A DNA stretch of 26,618 nt from Patescibacteria group bacterium (GCA_018826545.1 JAHKAL010000009.1:1-26618); one strand, 5' to 3'. Counted from the stretch's first letter, positions 8,147 to 17,154 are shown. The notes: generated by a model not told the origin, from the letters alone. A program made the numbers and translations.

Positions 8147-8166
8147 CCATCCCAGTTAGAGCCGAT
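8102..8166. repeat. Long near-perfect hairpin
   Basis: ATCGGCTCTA (8102-8111) pairs perfectly with TAGAGCCGAT (8157-8166). After a 3-nt internal loop, the 13-nt arms 8115-8127 and 8141-8153 pair with two mismatches. The 13-nt apical loop is 8128-8140. No T-run adjoins it. It is not explained by any gene here. Confidence 0.7.
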
Positions 8167-8185
8167 CTATCCTATAAAAAGACTA

Positions 8186-8202
8186 TTGACAAACTATGTC
8201 AA
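8186..8202. promoter_or_regulatory. Perfect dyad containing TTGACA on both strands
   Basis: TTGACA (8186-8191) and TGTCAA (8197-8202) with a 5-nt spacer read as a -35 box on either strand. On the plus strand a weak -10 TAGTCT at 8210-8215 follows after 18 nt, which would start a transcript near 8222. Confidence 0.35.
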
Positions 8203-8221
8203 AACGTTCTAGTCTAATCTT

Positions 8222-8355
8222 GATTTGTCTTGCACTTAAGTCACAAGCTTACCTGTCCTCAAGACAAATTTATATAAAGAGCATTGCTATTCGTGGCGAG
8301 TTTATCTTAGGCTTGTTTTAAGGTAAAAACCCAACGATGGTGATGCTCTTTTTTT
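8222..8355 (+). ncRNA. Candidate structured RNA with intrinsic terminator
   Basis: Two hairpins follow a possible promoter. Hairpin A has perfect 10-bp arms, ATTTGTCTTG (8223-8232) and CAAGACAAAT (8260-8269). Hairpin B has 19-nt arms at 8278-8296 and 8331-8349, pairing in all but one position with several G-U wobbles, which is a sign of RNA rather than DNA structure. Inside it, TTATCTTA (8302-8309) pairs with TAAGGTAA (8319-8326). A run of seven T (8349-8355) follows at once. I do not recognise the class; motifs of SRP RNA, tmRNA and RNase P RNA are not seen. Confidence 0.5.
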
Positions 8356-8540
8356 ATATCTTCCGAAATTTATAAAGGTTCTAGACAAAAGTTTACTACC
8401 CAATTTTTTCTTTGTCAAACCCTATAGCAAATTGCTGTCCACTATCTTATATCCCTATAGTTTAAGTAATTTTGGATACTGCTTTAACTTTCGTGTTATA
8501 TTCGTATAAAAAAATAATTGTGGATAACTTGCAGATAACT

Positions 8541-8570
8541 TTAAAATGAGTAGAATAATTAATGTATAAT
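8541..8570 (+). promoter_or_regulatory. Promoter of radA
   Basis: TTAAAA (8541-8546), an 18-nt spacer and a perfect TATAAT (8565-8570). The box ends 8 nt before the ATG at 8579, so the mRNA should start at or next to the start codon. Confidence 0.6.
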
Positions 8571-8578
8571 AAATCTTA

Positions 8579-9892
8579 ATGGCTAGATTTCATTCACAAT
8601 ATGTTTGTCAGCAATGTGGTTACTCTCAAGTGGGTTGGGCAGGAAAATGCCCTAATTGTGACACTTGGGGATCCTTGGTTGAAACAGTTATTGAATCAAA
8701 AAGTTCGTCCAAAAGAGAAAGAGGAACATCTTCAGGTCAGGCAAAAAAAATTACTTCTTTAGCCTCCGTTAACCTATCTAAAACTCCAAGATTATCTACT
8801 AAAATATCTGAACTTGATAGAGTTTTGGGTGGTGGTTTAGTTCCAGGACAAGTGGTTTTATTGGCCGGTGAACCTGGAATTGGTAAGTCTACTCTACTTT
8901 TACAACTAGCTAATTCATTAGGTAATTTTATCTATGTTTCAGGTGAAGAATCAGCACAACAAATTAAAATTAGAGCTAAAAGACTTGGAATCAATAAAGA
9001 CGTTAGCCTAATTGAAGAAACTAATCTTGAAAATATACTTGAAACAATCAAGGCTGCTGAAAAACCAAATGGTGTAATCATAGATTCAATACAAACCATG
9101 CAGACAAGTGACCTATCAGGTCTCGCAGGTTCAGTAGGACAGGTAAGAGAATGTAGTTTTAGATATTTAAAATATGCTAAAGGAAATAATGTACCGGTTT
9201 TTTTGGTCGGTCATGTAACTAAAGTAGGAACAGTTGCAGGACCTGCGGTTCTGTCTCACATTGTAGATACAGTTTTGTGGTTTGAAGGAGATAAGGCAAC
9301 ACCTTTAAGACTTCTAAGGGCTGTTAAAAATCGTTTTGGTGCAACTGATGAAGTGGGCATTTTTGAAATGCAGGAAAAAGGCCTTATTTCTCTAGTTAAT
9401 GCAGAAAAAATTTTCCTTTCAAAAACTAGAAAACAAATTGCTGGAACTGTAGTTTCTTCGATTATGCAGGGTTCAAGACCAATTTTGGTTGAAGTTGAAA
9501 GCCTAGTTGTTCCCACAAAGATGGCCTTTCCTAAGAAAATTGCACAAGGAATTGACTCAAGAAGATTAGAGCTTTTATTGGCAGTTCTTATAAGGCGTTG
9601 CTCTCTTCCTTTATATGAATATGATTGTTTTGTAAACATTGCTGGTGGAATAAAAGTAATGGAACCTGCAAGTGATTTAGCGGTTTGCTTGTCTATTGCA
9701 TCAGCTTTTTTGGATAAACCACTCCTTAAAGGCTCTATTGCAATTGGAGAGGTTGGACTTTCAGGTGAAATAAGAGAAGTTGTTGCTCAAGAAAAAAGAG
9801 TAAAGGAAGCTAAAAGACAAGGATTTAATATCCCAATAACCAATAAACAAGTTAAATATTTAAGCCAAGCTATCAAAAACTATTTGAGGTAA
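8579..9892 (+). CDS. radA: DNA repair protein RadA
   Basis: This 437-aa RecA-like helicase acts on branched recombination intermediates. It has the family layout: a C4 zinc finger at the N-terminus (C10, C13, C24, C27, in CQQCGYS and GKCPNCDTWGS), then an ATPase core with Walker A GEPGIGKST (97-105) and Walker B GVIIDSIQT (about 165-173). The RadA-specific KNRFG motif follows (250-254), and last a Lon-protease-like domain (about 290-437) without an obvious catalytic serine-lysine role, as is normal for RadA. Length is typical (about 450). There is no Shine-Dalgarno; the start is set by a TATAAT box 8 nt upstream. Its stop lies 3 nt from the convergent S1 gene, with no terminator between them. 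Confidence 0.97.
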   Translation: MARFHSQYVCQQCGYSQVGWAGKCPNCDTWGSLVETVIESKSSSKRERGTSSGQAKKITSLASVNLSKTPRLSTKISELDRVLGGGLVPGQVVLLAGEPGIGKSTLLLQLANSLGNFIYVSGEESAQQIKIRAKRLGINKDVSLIEETNLENILETIKAAEKPNGVIIDSIQTMQTSDLSGLAGSVGQVRECSFRYLKYAKGNNVPVFLVGHVTKVGTVAGPAVLSHIVDTVLWFEGDKATPLRLLRAVKNRFGATDEVGIFEMQEKGLISLVNAEKIFLSKTRKQIAGTVVSSIMQGSRPILVEVESLVVPTKMAFPKKIAQGIDSRRLELLLAVLIRRCSLPLYEYDCFVNIAGGIKVMEPASDLAVCLSIASAFLDKPLLKGSIAIGEVGLSGEIREVVAQEKRVKEAKRQGFNIPITNKQVKYLSQAIKNYLR

Positions 9893-9895
9893 AAC

Positions 9896-10984
9896 TTATT
9901 TATAATTAACTGGTTTTGAAGTTAAAGTAATCCCTAAAGAAATTCTTTTTTCTTTTGCATTAATCTCTTCAATATAACAGTCCACTTTATCTCCTATATT
10001 AAACCTAATTGCAGGTGGAATTTTAGTAATATGAACTAAACCTTCTACCCCCGGTTCTATTTGAACAAAAATACCAAAATCACTTATTTTTGTTACACTC
10101 CCCTTAATCTTTTGTTCTTGTTTATATTTCTTAGCGATATCTTCCCAAGGGTCTTTTTGAGCATGTTTAATGGATAGAGAAAGTCTTCCGTCTCTTACTT
10201 CAATTACTTTAACTTTAACTTTGTCTCCTTCTTTTAATACATCTGTAACTTTTCTAACCTTTTTCCAAGCTATTTCTGAGATGTGGACTAAGCCTTCAAT
10301 ATTAACTTTTTTATCAATATCAAGTCTTACAAAACAACCAAAATTGGTAATCGTTATAACCTTTCCATCATAGATTTCCCCTTCTTTAACTTTCTTTAAT
10401 GCTTCTTTATTAAGCTTAATTTCTCCAGCTTCACTTACTTCTTTTTCTGAAAGAACAATCTTATTGTTTCTTCTATTTAAATCAATTATTATTGCTTTAA
10501 AATTTTTCTCTACTAATTCTTGCAACTCTGAATATTTTTTACCCACTTGAGAAGCTGGTATAAAACCATAAATACCCTCAACCTCAACCATTACTCCTGC
10601 TCTTGAAGCTGATTTACCTTTAACAGATATTTCTTTTTTTTCTCTGAAATATTTTTCCAAATTTCCCCAAATTGCATCGTTGGCGGCATGCCTTAAAGAA
10701 AGAAGAACTGTTCCCTCTTTTGTTTCAGGGATTAATACAGTTGCATTTACTTCATCACCAATTTTTAATATTTTAATTAAATCTCTTGCTTCGATAAAAG
10801 CATTTTCTGCAACAATCCCTTCTGATTTCCCACCAATATTTAAAATCAATGATTTGGGATTTTTTGAAGCAACTTTACCTGTTATTTTTTCTCCTTTAGA
10901 AAAACCTTTTACTTTTGTTTTACTCAAAGCCAATAATTCCTCCATAGAGGTTGGCTCTTTAGATTTTGAAGTTTTTTTGTTCAC
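9896..10984 (-). CDS. rpsA: Ribosomal protein S1 homologue (four S1 domains)
   Basis: This 362-aa protein has four tandem S1 RNA-binding domains (about 28-97, 115-180, 202-273, 289-355). The third and fourth are the most canonical (GKVITITNFGCFV...GLVHISEI and GSVTKISDFGIFV...GLVHITKI). S1 helps mRNA bind the 30S subunit; E. coli S1 has six domains, and four is usual in Gram-positive and CPR bacteria. Translation starts at GTG (10984): an in-frame TAA sits just upstream, and a good Shine-Dalgarno AGGAAAGGTGG lies 9 nt before it. The gene follows the 5S gene and has its own strong promoter. Confidence 0.92.
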   Translation of the reverse strand: MNKKTSKSKEPTSMEELLALSKTKVKGFSKGEKITGKVASKNPKSLILNIGGKSEGIVAENAFIEARDLIKILKIGDEVNATVLIPETKEGTVLLSLRHAANDAIWGNLEKYFREKKEISVKGKSASRAGVMVEVEGIYGFIPASQVGKKYSELQELVEKNFKAIIIDLNRRNNKIVLSEKEVSEAGEIKLNKEALKKVKEGEIYDGKVITITNFGCFVRLDIDKKVNIEGLVHISEIAWKKVRKVTDVLKEGDKVKVKVIEVRDGRLSLSIKHAQKDPWEDIAKKYKQEQKIKGSVTKISDFGIFVQIEPGVEGLVHITKIPPAIRFNIGDKVDCYIEEINAKEKRISLGITLTSKPVNYK

Positions 10985-11015
10985 TTATCATTTCCACCTT
11001 TCCTTTAATACTGGA

Positions 11016-11044
11016 ATTATATCTCCTTAACTAATTTGTATCAA
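11016..11044 (-). promoter_or_regulatory. Promoter of the S1 gene
   Basis: Minus-strand TTGATA (11044-11039), a 17-nt spacer and TATAAT (11021-11016). The leader is about 25 nt and carries the Shine-Dalgarno. Confidence 0.7.
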
Positions 11045-11064
11045 CGAGATAATTCACTAAAAAA

Positions 11065-11182
11065 GGACTGGCCCTGACATATTTTCGCGGTGAGTTGCCC
11101 CACAACTATCGTCTGCGCTGTAATGTTTCACTTCCGAGTTCGGAATGGGATCGGGTGGTGCCACTACGCTCAAAGGACCAGA
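11065..11182 (-). rRNA. rrf: 5S ribosomal RNA
   Basis: The conserved core CCGATCCCATTCCGAACTCG and flanking GAAGTGAAAC are present on the minus strand. The ends pair (CTGGTCC with GGGCCAG), giving about 118 nt. Six T residues (minus, 11064-11059) follow the closing stem directly, so the 3' stem may act as the operon terminator. Confidence 0.95.
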
Positions 11183-11386
11183 CCTTTTTCAGCGAATCTA
11201 AAAAAAGTTCCAATATCTTTATATGTTAAATTTTTTTAATAAATTTGTACCTTAAAACTGAAGAGAAAAGTTCGCAAAGTTTTCGATCTATTCGCACAGG
11301 TAAGCTTAAACCCTTACGGGTCTTCCACTGCCTGCCGATTAACCGGATGTTCTTTCCGGGATCTAATAACGAGTTCTAATCTTGGA

Positions 11387-11422
<36 letters not shown>

Positions 11423-11553
11423 TTTAGGAATGTAGCTACCCGGCGTTGCCACTGACGTGACAACCGGCACACTAGGGATTCCTCCAGAGAGGTCCTCTCG
11501 TACTGTCCCCAGCTCTCCTCAAAACTCGAACGCTTCCACTGGATAGAGTCCGA

Positions 11554-12355
11554 CATTATTGTTACAAAGACTAGCTAATTTGTTTTCTTGCTAGTTCCCT
11601 AAGTCGCCCTAGGGGTCCGGCCATATCTTAAACGATTTTATTCGTTTTCTGGCGTATGGTCTGTGGGGATTCTAATTTTGATAGTTTTTTATTATTTCCT
11701 TTTTAGAAAATTTTCTTTTTTTAGTATTCATTGAGTATGAAATATCAAGAATTTTTATAATTCCTTTTTTAGTTAAATGCTTTTTAGCACAAACTAATTC
11801 AATTACTTTTTTGAATTTTTCAAAATTATCTTTTTTGATAATTAATTTACCTTCAAAAAATGGAATTATTTTATCTTTTATACTCTTTAAATCCCTTGCA
11901 ACAAACGCTAGTGATTTATCGGTTAAATCTCTTTTACTATTGGCTTTAATGTAGCCACAATTTAACCTCTTTTTAAACTGATTTAAAATCATTTTTCCAG
12001 ATGGATTTTGAGATACTTTAAAAAAGTATATGACTTGCCATCCAGATTTTGTTTCTTTAGAAGGGACAATTCCAATATAGAACATTCCTTCTCCTTCAAC
12101 AAAACCGATTAAATAATCATCACTAACATTATACATATCAAAACTAGCCTTTCCTGCTGATTGTCTCAGGGTTAAAATTTTTACTAGTAATTACATTATA
12201 TACTAGTATTTAACCATTTAACGAGAGTTTCCAGCATATAGCCAGATTTATATCCATTTATTCTTTATTCAGACAAAAAGTTATTTCTCTTTACTCCAGA
12301 AAGTCGAAATGGAGAGACCGCTCGTATTGTCAGACTAAAATGTCCTATAGTCTCA
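11554..12355 (-). mobile_element. Group I intron in 23S after U2604 (E. coli numbering), with HEG
   Basis: The exon reads ...GTGAGACAGT | TCGGACTCTATCC..., so the intron follows a U and ends with a G, as group I introns do. Core elements on the minus strand are TATATGCTGGAAACTC and GACAATCAGCAGGAAAG (P4-P6 region). P7 strands are GACCATA (near 11660) and TATGGCC (near 11625). The latter is a compensated variant of the GACTATA/TATAGTC seen in the other introns. Length is 802 nt. It holds the LAGLIDADG ORF at 11672-12136. Confidence 0.85.
11672..12136 (-). CDS. LAGLIDADG homing endonuclease (23S intron U2604)
   Basis: This 154-aa protein has a single LAGLIDADG motif, LIGFVEGEGMFYI, near the N-terminus, with the acidic residue of VEGEG as metal ligand. 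One motif means it should act as a homodimer that cuts intronless 23S genes at the insertion site. The C-terminal KKHLTKKGIIKILDISYSMN segment is typical of intron-encoded LAGLIDADG_1 proteins. It is lower in G+C than the flanking rRNA exons. Unlike two of the other HEGs here, it stops before the P7 strand. Confidence 0.88.
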   Translation of the reverse strand: MYNVSDDYLIGFVEGEGMFYIGIVPSKETKSGWQVIYFFKVSQNPSGKMILNQFKKRLNCGYIKANSKRDLTDKSLAFVARDLKSIKDKIIPFFEGKLIIKKDNFEKFKKVIELVCAKKHLTKKGIIKILDISYSMNTKKRKFSKKEIIKNYQN

Positions 12356-12855
12356 ACTGTCTCACGACGTTCTGAACCCAGCTCACGTACCATTTTAATG
12401 GGCGAACAGACCAACCCTTGGCACCTTCTCCAGCGCCAGGATATGATGAGCCGACATCGAGGTAGCGAACCGCACCGTCGCTATGGACGCTTGGGTGCGA
12501 CTACTCTGTTATCCCCGGGGTAGCTTTTATCAGTTAAGCTCCAACCATACCCATGATGGTTTGGAGGATCATTAAGACCTACTTTCGTACCTGCTCGAGC
12601 CTTCACTCTTGCAGTCAAGCTGGCATTAACCTTTGCGCTTTACCCACGATTTCCATCCGTGGTAAGCCAACCTTAGTGCCCCTGCGTTACGATTTAGCAG
12701 GGTACCGCCCCAGTAAAACTGCCCATCTGACACTTTCCTCAAACTCGTATCCAGAGTTTATAAGTAAGTTTTGCCACATTTCAAAGAGAGGTGTTACATT
12801 GTCGATTTCTCTCCCTCCTACGCTAGACAATTAAAATGCACAAAACAATATCAAA

Positions 12856-12888
<33 letters not shown>

Positions 12889-12987
12889 AGTGGAAGTAGG
12901 CCGCGTCTTCACAGCCAACGCAATTTCGCCGAGTGAATCTTTAAGACAGTTGTTTGCTCGTGACGCCACTCATGCAGGTCGGAACTT

Positions 12988-13693
12988 CATTTGTCAACAC
13001 ACTTTCGTGGTGAATCAGACTATATCTTCACCTTGTCAACCAACTTTAAGAGCTCATCCTTCTTATATTTTCTCTTACCAGACTCATTCATTTGATAAGC
13101 CTGGTTGATAATTTCAACAAGATATTTTCTATTAAGATGTAAGTTTGAATCTATTTTTTTGCAAATATCGCAAAAAATCTGAAAATCCTTAGCTTTTCTT
13201 GTTTTCAAAGGATATTTCAAAAAATGAGGAATTATTACCTTTGTTAGATCTTTAATTGATCTAACTTCATATTTATAATTCTGATCTCTTTTTGAAAACC
13301 TTATTCCCCCAACGCCAAAATATTTATTAATCTCCTGCAAGATTTTTAAACTTCTTTTGTGTTGAGAAATTGAAAAACTAGGTCTCACTTCGATTCCAAG
13401 CTTAAATTTTGCTCTTTTTGTAAAAGAAATACAAAAAGATGCTTCTCCATCAGAAAAACCTGTTATGTAAGAAGGGAACTCCATGGTTAGTTTATATTAT
13501 AACAAGGGCCAGCGTATTTCCCAATTTAAATTTAAATTGAGTCTCACCTTTCGGATCAGTCGTTACGGGTTCCAAAAAAATAATTTTTAGGTTCCCTCGG
13601 TATTAGCATATTAGAAAAATCTAACTTAGCTTTCACCGATATTAGCTGGTTTACCGCCATTTTATTACTAAAATGTTCGGGCAAATTCCATTT
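12988..13693 (-). mobile_element. Group I intron in 23S after U1951, with HEG
   Basis: Exons read ...CTTGTCGGGT | AAGTTCCGACC..., and the intron ends in G (12988). The P7 3' strand is ATATAGTC, overlapping the HEG stop codon. An 18-nt perfect palindrome (AT-rich, near 13520-13537) interrupts the region between the other P7 strand and the sequence TACGC. Length is 706 nt. Confidence 0.85.
13020..13484 (-). CDS. LAGLIDADG homing endonuclease (23S intron U1951)
   Basis: This 154-aa protein has the motif YITGFSDGEASFCISF at the N-terminus (single motif, homodimer expected) and the family's basic C-terminus (LVEIINQAYQMNESGKRKY). Its last codons and TAG stop are formed by the conserved AAGATATAG of the intron P7 strand, so the reading frame and the ribozyme core share bases. 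It is specific for its own insertion site by analogy with the family. Confidence 0.88.
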   Translation of the reverse strand: MEFPSYITGFSDGEASFCISFTKRAKFKLGIEVRPSFSISQHKRSLKILQEINKYFGVGGIRFSKRDQNYKYEVRSIKDLTKVIIPHFLKYPLKTRKAKDFQIFCDICKKIDSNLHLNRKYLVEIINQAYQMNESGKRKYKKDELLKLVDKVKI

Positions 13694-13727
13694 ACCCGAC
13701 AAGGGGCTTCGCTACCGTAGAACAGTT

Positions 13728-13994
13728 CAATCTGTTACTTTAAAAACTCCTTTGTTTAGAAAGAAGCGGTTTAATATTTCTATTAAACTCCTTATATCGC
13801 TATAAGGTTCGGACTATATCATTACCAAATTGATTGGTAGTTGACGTATAGTCTCTGGGGATTCCTTACAATAAAGTAAGGCCTTTCCTGCTGATTGTCT
13901 GCACTTGACACTTTATTACTAAAATAAATTAGTAGTGCAAGATACTAAACAGAGTTTCCAGCATATAGTCAACTTTTACAACTACAAATGTTTT
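13728..13994 (-). mobile_element. ORF-less group I intron in 23S after U1917
   Basis: Exons read ...GCAGTAACTAT | AACTGTTCTACGGTAGCG, corresponding to helix 69. The intron is only 267 nt and has a full core: TATATGCTGGAAACTC, GACAATCAGCAGGAAAGG, and P7 strands GACTATA and TATAGTC. It has no ORF, so it depends on outside help for mobility, or its HEG was lost. Only 34 nt of exon separate it from the U1951 intron. Confidence 0.87.
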
Positions 13995-14843
13995 ATAGTT
14001 ACTGCTGCCGTTTACCGGAGCTTGAATTCAAAGCAGTTATCAATAAATTGATGACCACCCCTCCTCTTAACTTACCGGCACTGGGCAGGCGTCAGCCTCT
14101 ATACTTCGACTTTCGTCTTTGCAGAGACTTGTGTTTTTGATAAACAGTCGGCAAACAAATTTTTATTGCAACCTGCCTCATCTTACGACTAATACAGGCA
14201 ACCCATCTCCCGAAGTTACGGGTAGTTTTTTTGCCGAGTTCCTTAAAGATCCTTCTCTCGCTCACCTTAGGGTACTCCCCCAACCCACCTGTGTCGGATT
14301 ACGGTACGGCTTAATTTAAATCTCATTGCGAGGCTTTTCTCGTGAACTGAAAGTTTCAAAATCGCCCCAATCTCTTAGGACTTTGCATTGCTGCTCAATT
14401 AAACGTTCTAGCGGATTTTCCAACTAAAACTACTTAACAGCTTACACCAGACTTCACGTTCTGGCTTTGTTCTTCCAACTCAGTTACCCCCCAACTAATA
14501 ATGATTTAAATCAAATACTAGAATTTTAACTAGTCATCCATCGACTACGCCGTTTTGGCCTCGTCTTAGGTACCGACTAACCCGTCGAGGACGAACCTTG
14601 CGACGGAAACCTTGGGTGTTCGGTGGAAAGGATTCTCACCTTTCTTGTTCGCTACTCATTCCGGCATTCTCACTTCCATAAGCTCCACCAGACTTTACAG
14701 TCTGACTTCACTGCGAATGGAACGCTCCCCTACCACACAAACTTAATTAAAAGTTTGCATTTTTGTCTTCGGCATTACACTTAATCCTCGGTACATCTTA
14801 GGCGCTTTCTATCATCGACCAGTGAGCTGTTACGCTTTCTTTA

Positions 14844-14881
<38 letters not shown>

Positions 14882-15460
14882 AGAAAGAAAACTTCCTTAC
14901 AAACTTAGTGTAAATTTAGAGGCCTTAGACGAAAATCTGGGATGTTTCCCTTTTGCCATATCAGCTTAGCCCGATATGACTGTTTACTTTGTTAAATAAA
15001 AACTGTATTCGGAGTTTGGTTGAATAAACTCAGTTACCCTCGCTTACCCATTCAGTAGCTCTACCCCAGTATTATTATTACAAAGCACGGTCCCTATAGA
15101 CCTTTCGAGGAGAACCAGCTATATCCGAGTTCGATTGGCATATTACCGCTAACCACAAGTCATCCCATGTTATTGCAACAACAACGGGTTCGGGCTTCCT
15201 TTGTCATTTCTGACAAACTCACCCTGCTCATGGTTAGATCACTCGGTTTCGGGTCTGTAGTATCGCACTAAAAACGCTTTTTAAAACTCGCTTTCGCTAC
15301 GCCTCCGTTCTTTATTAAGGAACTTAAGCAAGCGCGATAAAACAACTCGCCGGATCATTCTTCAATAGGCACGAGATCACCAAAGTAAACTCTGGCTTTC
15401 TCGGTTTGTTCGTAAACAGTTTCAGGTTCTATTTCACTGGGCGTCTCGCCCTTCTTTTCG

Positions 15461-15492
<32 letters not shown>

Positions 15493-16085
15493 TATAACCT
15501 TATATTTAGTCTTAGAAGATGGTTCTCCTAGATTCCCACAGAGTATTTGCTCCGTGGTACTCGGGAATTCCTTAGAGGTAAAATTGATTTTGTATACAAG
15601 ACTTTCACTTTCTATGGTCAGCAATTCCATACTGTTCTACTACCTCATTTACTCTCACATTAGGCTCCCACAACCCCTTAACATTCCCGAAGGAACGTCA
15701 AAGTTTGGACTCTTACCTTTTCGCTCGCCGCTACTAAGATAATCTCAATTTGATTTATATTCCTCACCCTACTAAGATGTTTCAGTTCGGGTGGTTCCCT
15801 ACTATTCGTTTAATAATCTATCCAAAAGGATAAATATTTGGACAAAAGTAAATCTATAAAAGATTGGGTTTCCCCATTCGGACACCGCCGGATCAAAGCT
15901 TCTTAGCAGCTCCCCGACGACTATCGTGGCTATGTACGTCCTTCTTCGGTAGGTTATACCAAGGCATTCACTGTTCACGTATGTGAAACTTAGCGACCTT
16001 TCTCTTCAGATATTAAAGTACAAATCTGAAAAATATTTAGTGGACAGCGATCGACATTGCGATCGCTCACCACTAAACACTCTTG

Positions 16086-16159
16086 TGGACCCGGGCGGAC
16101 TCGAACCGCCTGCCTCCTCATTGCAAATGAGGTGTTCAAACCAGGTAAACTTCGGGCCC
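16086..16159 (-). tRNA. tRNA-Ala (anticodon TGC)
   Basis: The acceptor is GGGCCCG/CGGGTCC with the G3:U70 alanine identity pair. The anticodon arm is CCTCA-TTTGCAA-TGAGG and the T arm is GGCGG-TTCGAGT-CCGCC. CCA is not encoded. It lies between tRNA-Ile and 23S, as in classical rRNA spacers. Confidence 0.95.
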
Positions 16160-16196
16160 AATTCTCTGGTTAAAACTTTTTAACAATGTGCAAAAT

Positions 16197-16221
16197 AAAA
16201 AAACCGGCTGTTTGAAGCCGG
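16197..16221 (-). terminator. Intrinsic terminator between tRNA-Ile and tRNA-Ala
   Basis: On the minus strand CCGGCT, a 6-nt loop and AGCCGG are followed by seven T (16203-16197). It lies upstream of tRNA-Ala and 23S, with no promoter visible in the 37 nt after it. Confidence 0.7.
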
Positions 16222-16334
16222 GTGCTCTAATGAAAAATAGTCTAAAGCCTAACCACGCAAACGGGCAAAAATTTGTTTAGTTTTTAGGTAAATTATTTTC
16301 ATTAAAAACTTTTCGCTTCAAAAGACTGAGACCA

Positions 16335-16364
16335 ATTATATAGGTTTTCAAACCTAATAGTCAA
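16335..16364 (-). promoter_or_regulatory. Strong promoter upstream of tRNA-Ala/23S
   Basis: Minus-strand TTGACT (16364-16359) and TATAAT (16340-16335) are spaced by 18 nt. The spacer contains a perfect dyad TAGGTTT/AAACCTA (16341-16356). The predicted start is about 16328. The early leader contains AGTCTTTTGAAGC, resembling a boxA antitermination site. Confidence 0.65.
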
Positions 16365-16378
16365 CAGTAAATATAAAG

Positions 16379-16451
16379 TGGGCGGTGATGGAATCGAACC
16401 ATCCACCTCTTACTTATCAGGTAAGCGTTCTAGCCGATGAACTAACCGCCC
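16379..16451 (-). tRNA. tRNA-Ile (anticodon GAT)
   Basis: The acceptor is GGGCGGT/ACCGCCC. The anticodon arm is CTTAC-CTGATAA-GTAAG and the T arm is GATGG-TTCGATT-CCATC. CCA is not encoded. Confidence 0.95.
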
Positions 16452-16469
16452 TTATTTCTTAATCTAGCC

Positions 16470-16498
16470 TTGATAATTTAACACAAATACAGGGTCAA
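16470..16498 (-). promoter_or_regulatory. Promoter upstream of tRNA-Ile
   Basis: Minus-strand TTGACC (16498-16493), a 17-nt spacer and TATCAA (16475-16470). The predicted start is about 12 nt before the tRNA. Confidence 0.45.
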
Positions 16499-16543
16499 AA
16501 CAATTATAAAAACTCGATTTAAGAGTATTAAAAAAATCAATAA

Positions 16544-17095
16544 TTAGTACTATTGAAAAAACAAATACAAATACAATCCAATTACCCTCTTGTGATAATA
16601 GAGAAGGGGCAGGATTTTTTAGAAGATAAAACTCTTTTTACAAAATCTTTGTCCTTAAAACATGGCAATTATTATCCAATAACTTTGTAAAACACCTTTA
16701 CTGATGTTGATCTTCTCTCATCCATTCTGTCAGTTTTATCAAAATCAGACCTAGATCAATTAACAATTGTTCAACTTGCACTAGAGTCAGTTTCTTCATC
16801 TTGGCAATCAAAAGGTACATCTTTTGCAGATAAGTGCACTAAAAATGAAGATGGCACTTATTCCCCAAGATCGGACCAAAATATTATTAAAGAGAAAATT
16901 TCTTACCCAGAATTTAGAGTATCTATATAACTTGCCAGTAATACGAAGAAAACCCTAACAGAGCTAGTTAGTACCTTTAAAATATTCACAAGATCTGACA
17001 GAAATTTCTTTTGATTTGAAAAAAATTATTATTAAAAATTCGAAAAATGGAAACAGAAAGAAAGCAATAACAGTTTCAAGAGAACGCTGGAGTAA
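16544..17095 (+). pseudogene. Decayed VirB4/TraC-like (DUF87-type) protein, N-terminal domain fragment
   Basis: One plus-strand frame encodes protein-like sequence broken by in-frame stops at 16688, 16928, 17012 and 17033. Readable segments include PLVIIEKGQDFLEDKTLF, LLSSILSVLSKSDLDQLTIV, SVSSSWQSKGTSFADK, KISYPEFRVSI and TKKTLTELVSTFKIF. Their order and spacing resemble the N-terminal domain that precedes the ATPase in large VirB4/TraC-type or DUF87 proteins of CPR genomes, where LSKL..., SWQ.KG and P.F.V.IRL segments recur. The ATPase half is absent. The fragment is antisense to the rRNA genes and fills most of the 16S-tRNA-Ile spacer. An intrinsic terminator follows. Family call is from memory and moderate; the pseudogene status is clear. 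Confidence 0.55.
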
Positions 17096-17120
17096 AAAAA
17101 GATAAATATTTCTTCCACTT

Positions 17121-17154
17121 AAAAACCCGCTTTAGAACAAGCGGGATTTTTTTT
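17121..17154 (+). terminator. Intrinsic terminator, probably bidirectional
   Basis: CCCGCTT (17126-17132) pairs with AAGCGGG (17139-17145) and is followed by eight T. Five A residues precede the stem, giving a T5 on the minus strand too. It may therefore also stop rRNA transcription coming out of 16S. Confidence 0.7.

Noticed and set aside
9256..9639. Minus-strand 127-aa ORF
   Set aside because: It is a shadow of radA, which has all family motifs in the plus frame.
16544..17095. UAA reassignment to explain the stops in the VirB4-like frame
   Set aside because: Intact genes here (rho, surE, the AbiE-like HTH gene) end at ordinary stops including TAA, TAG and TGA, and the frame also contains TGA; decay is simpler.
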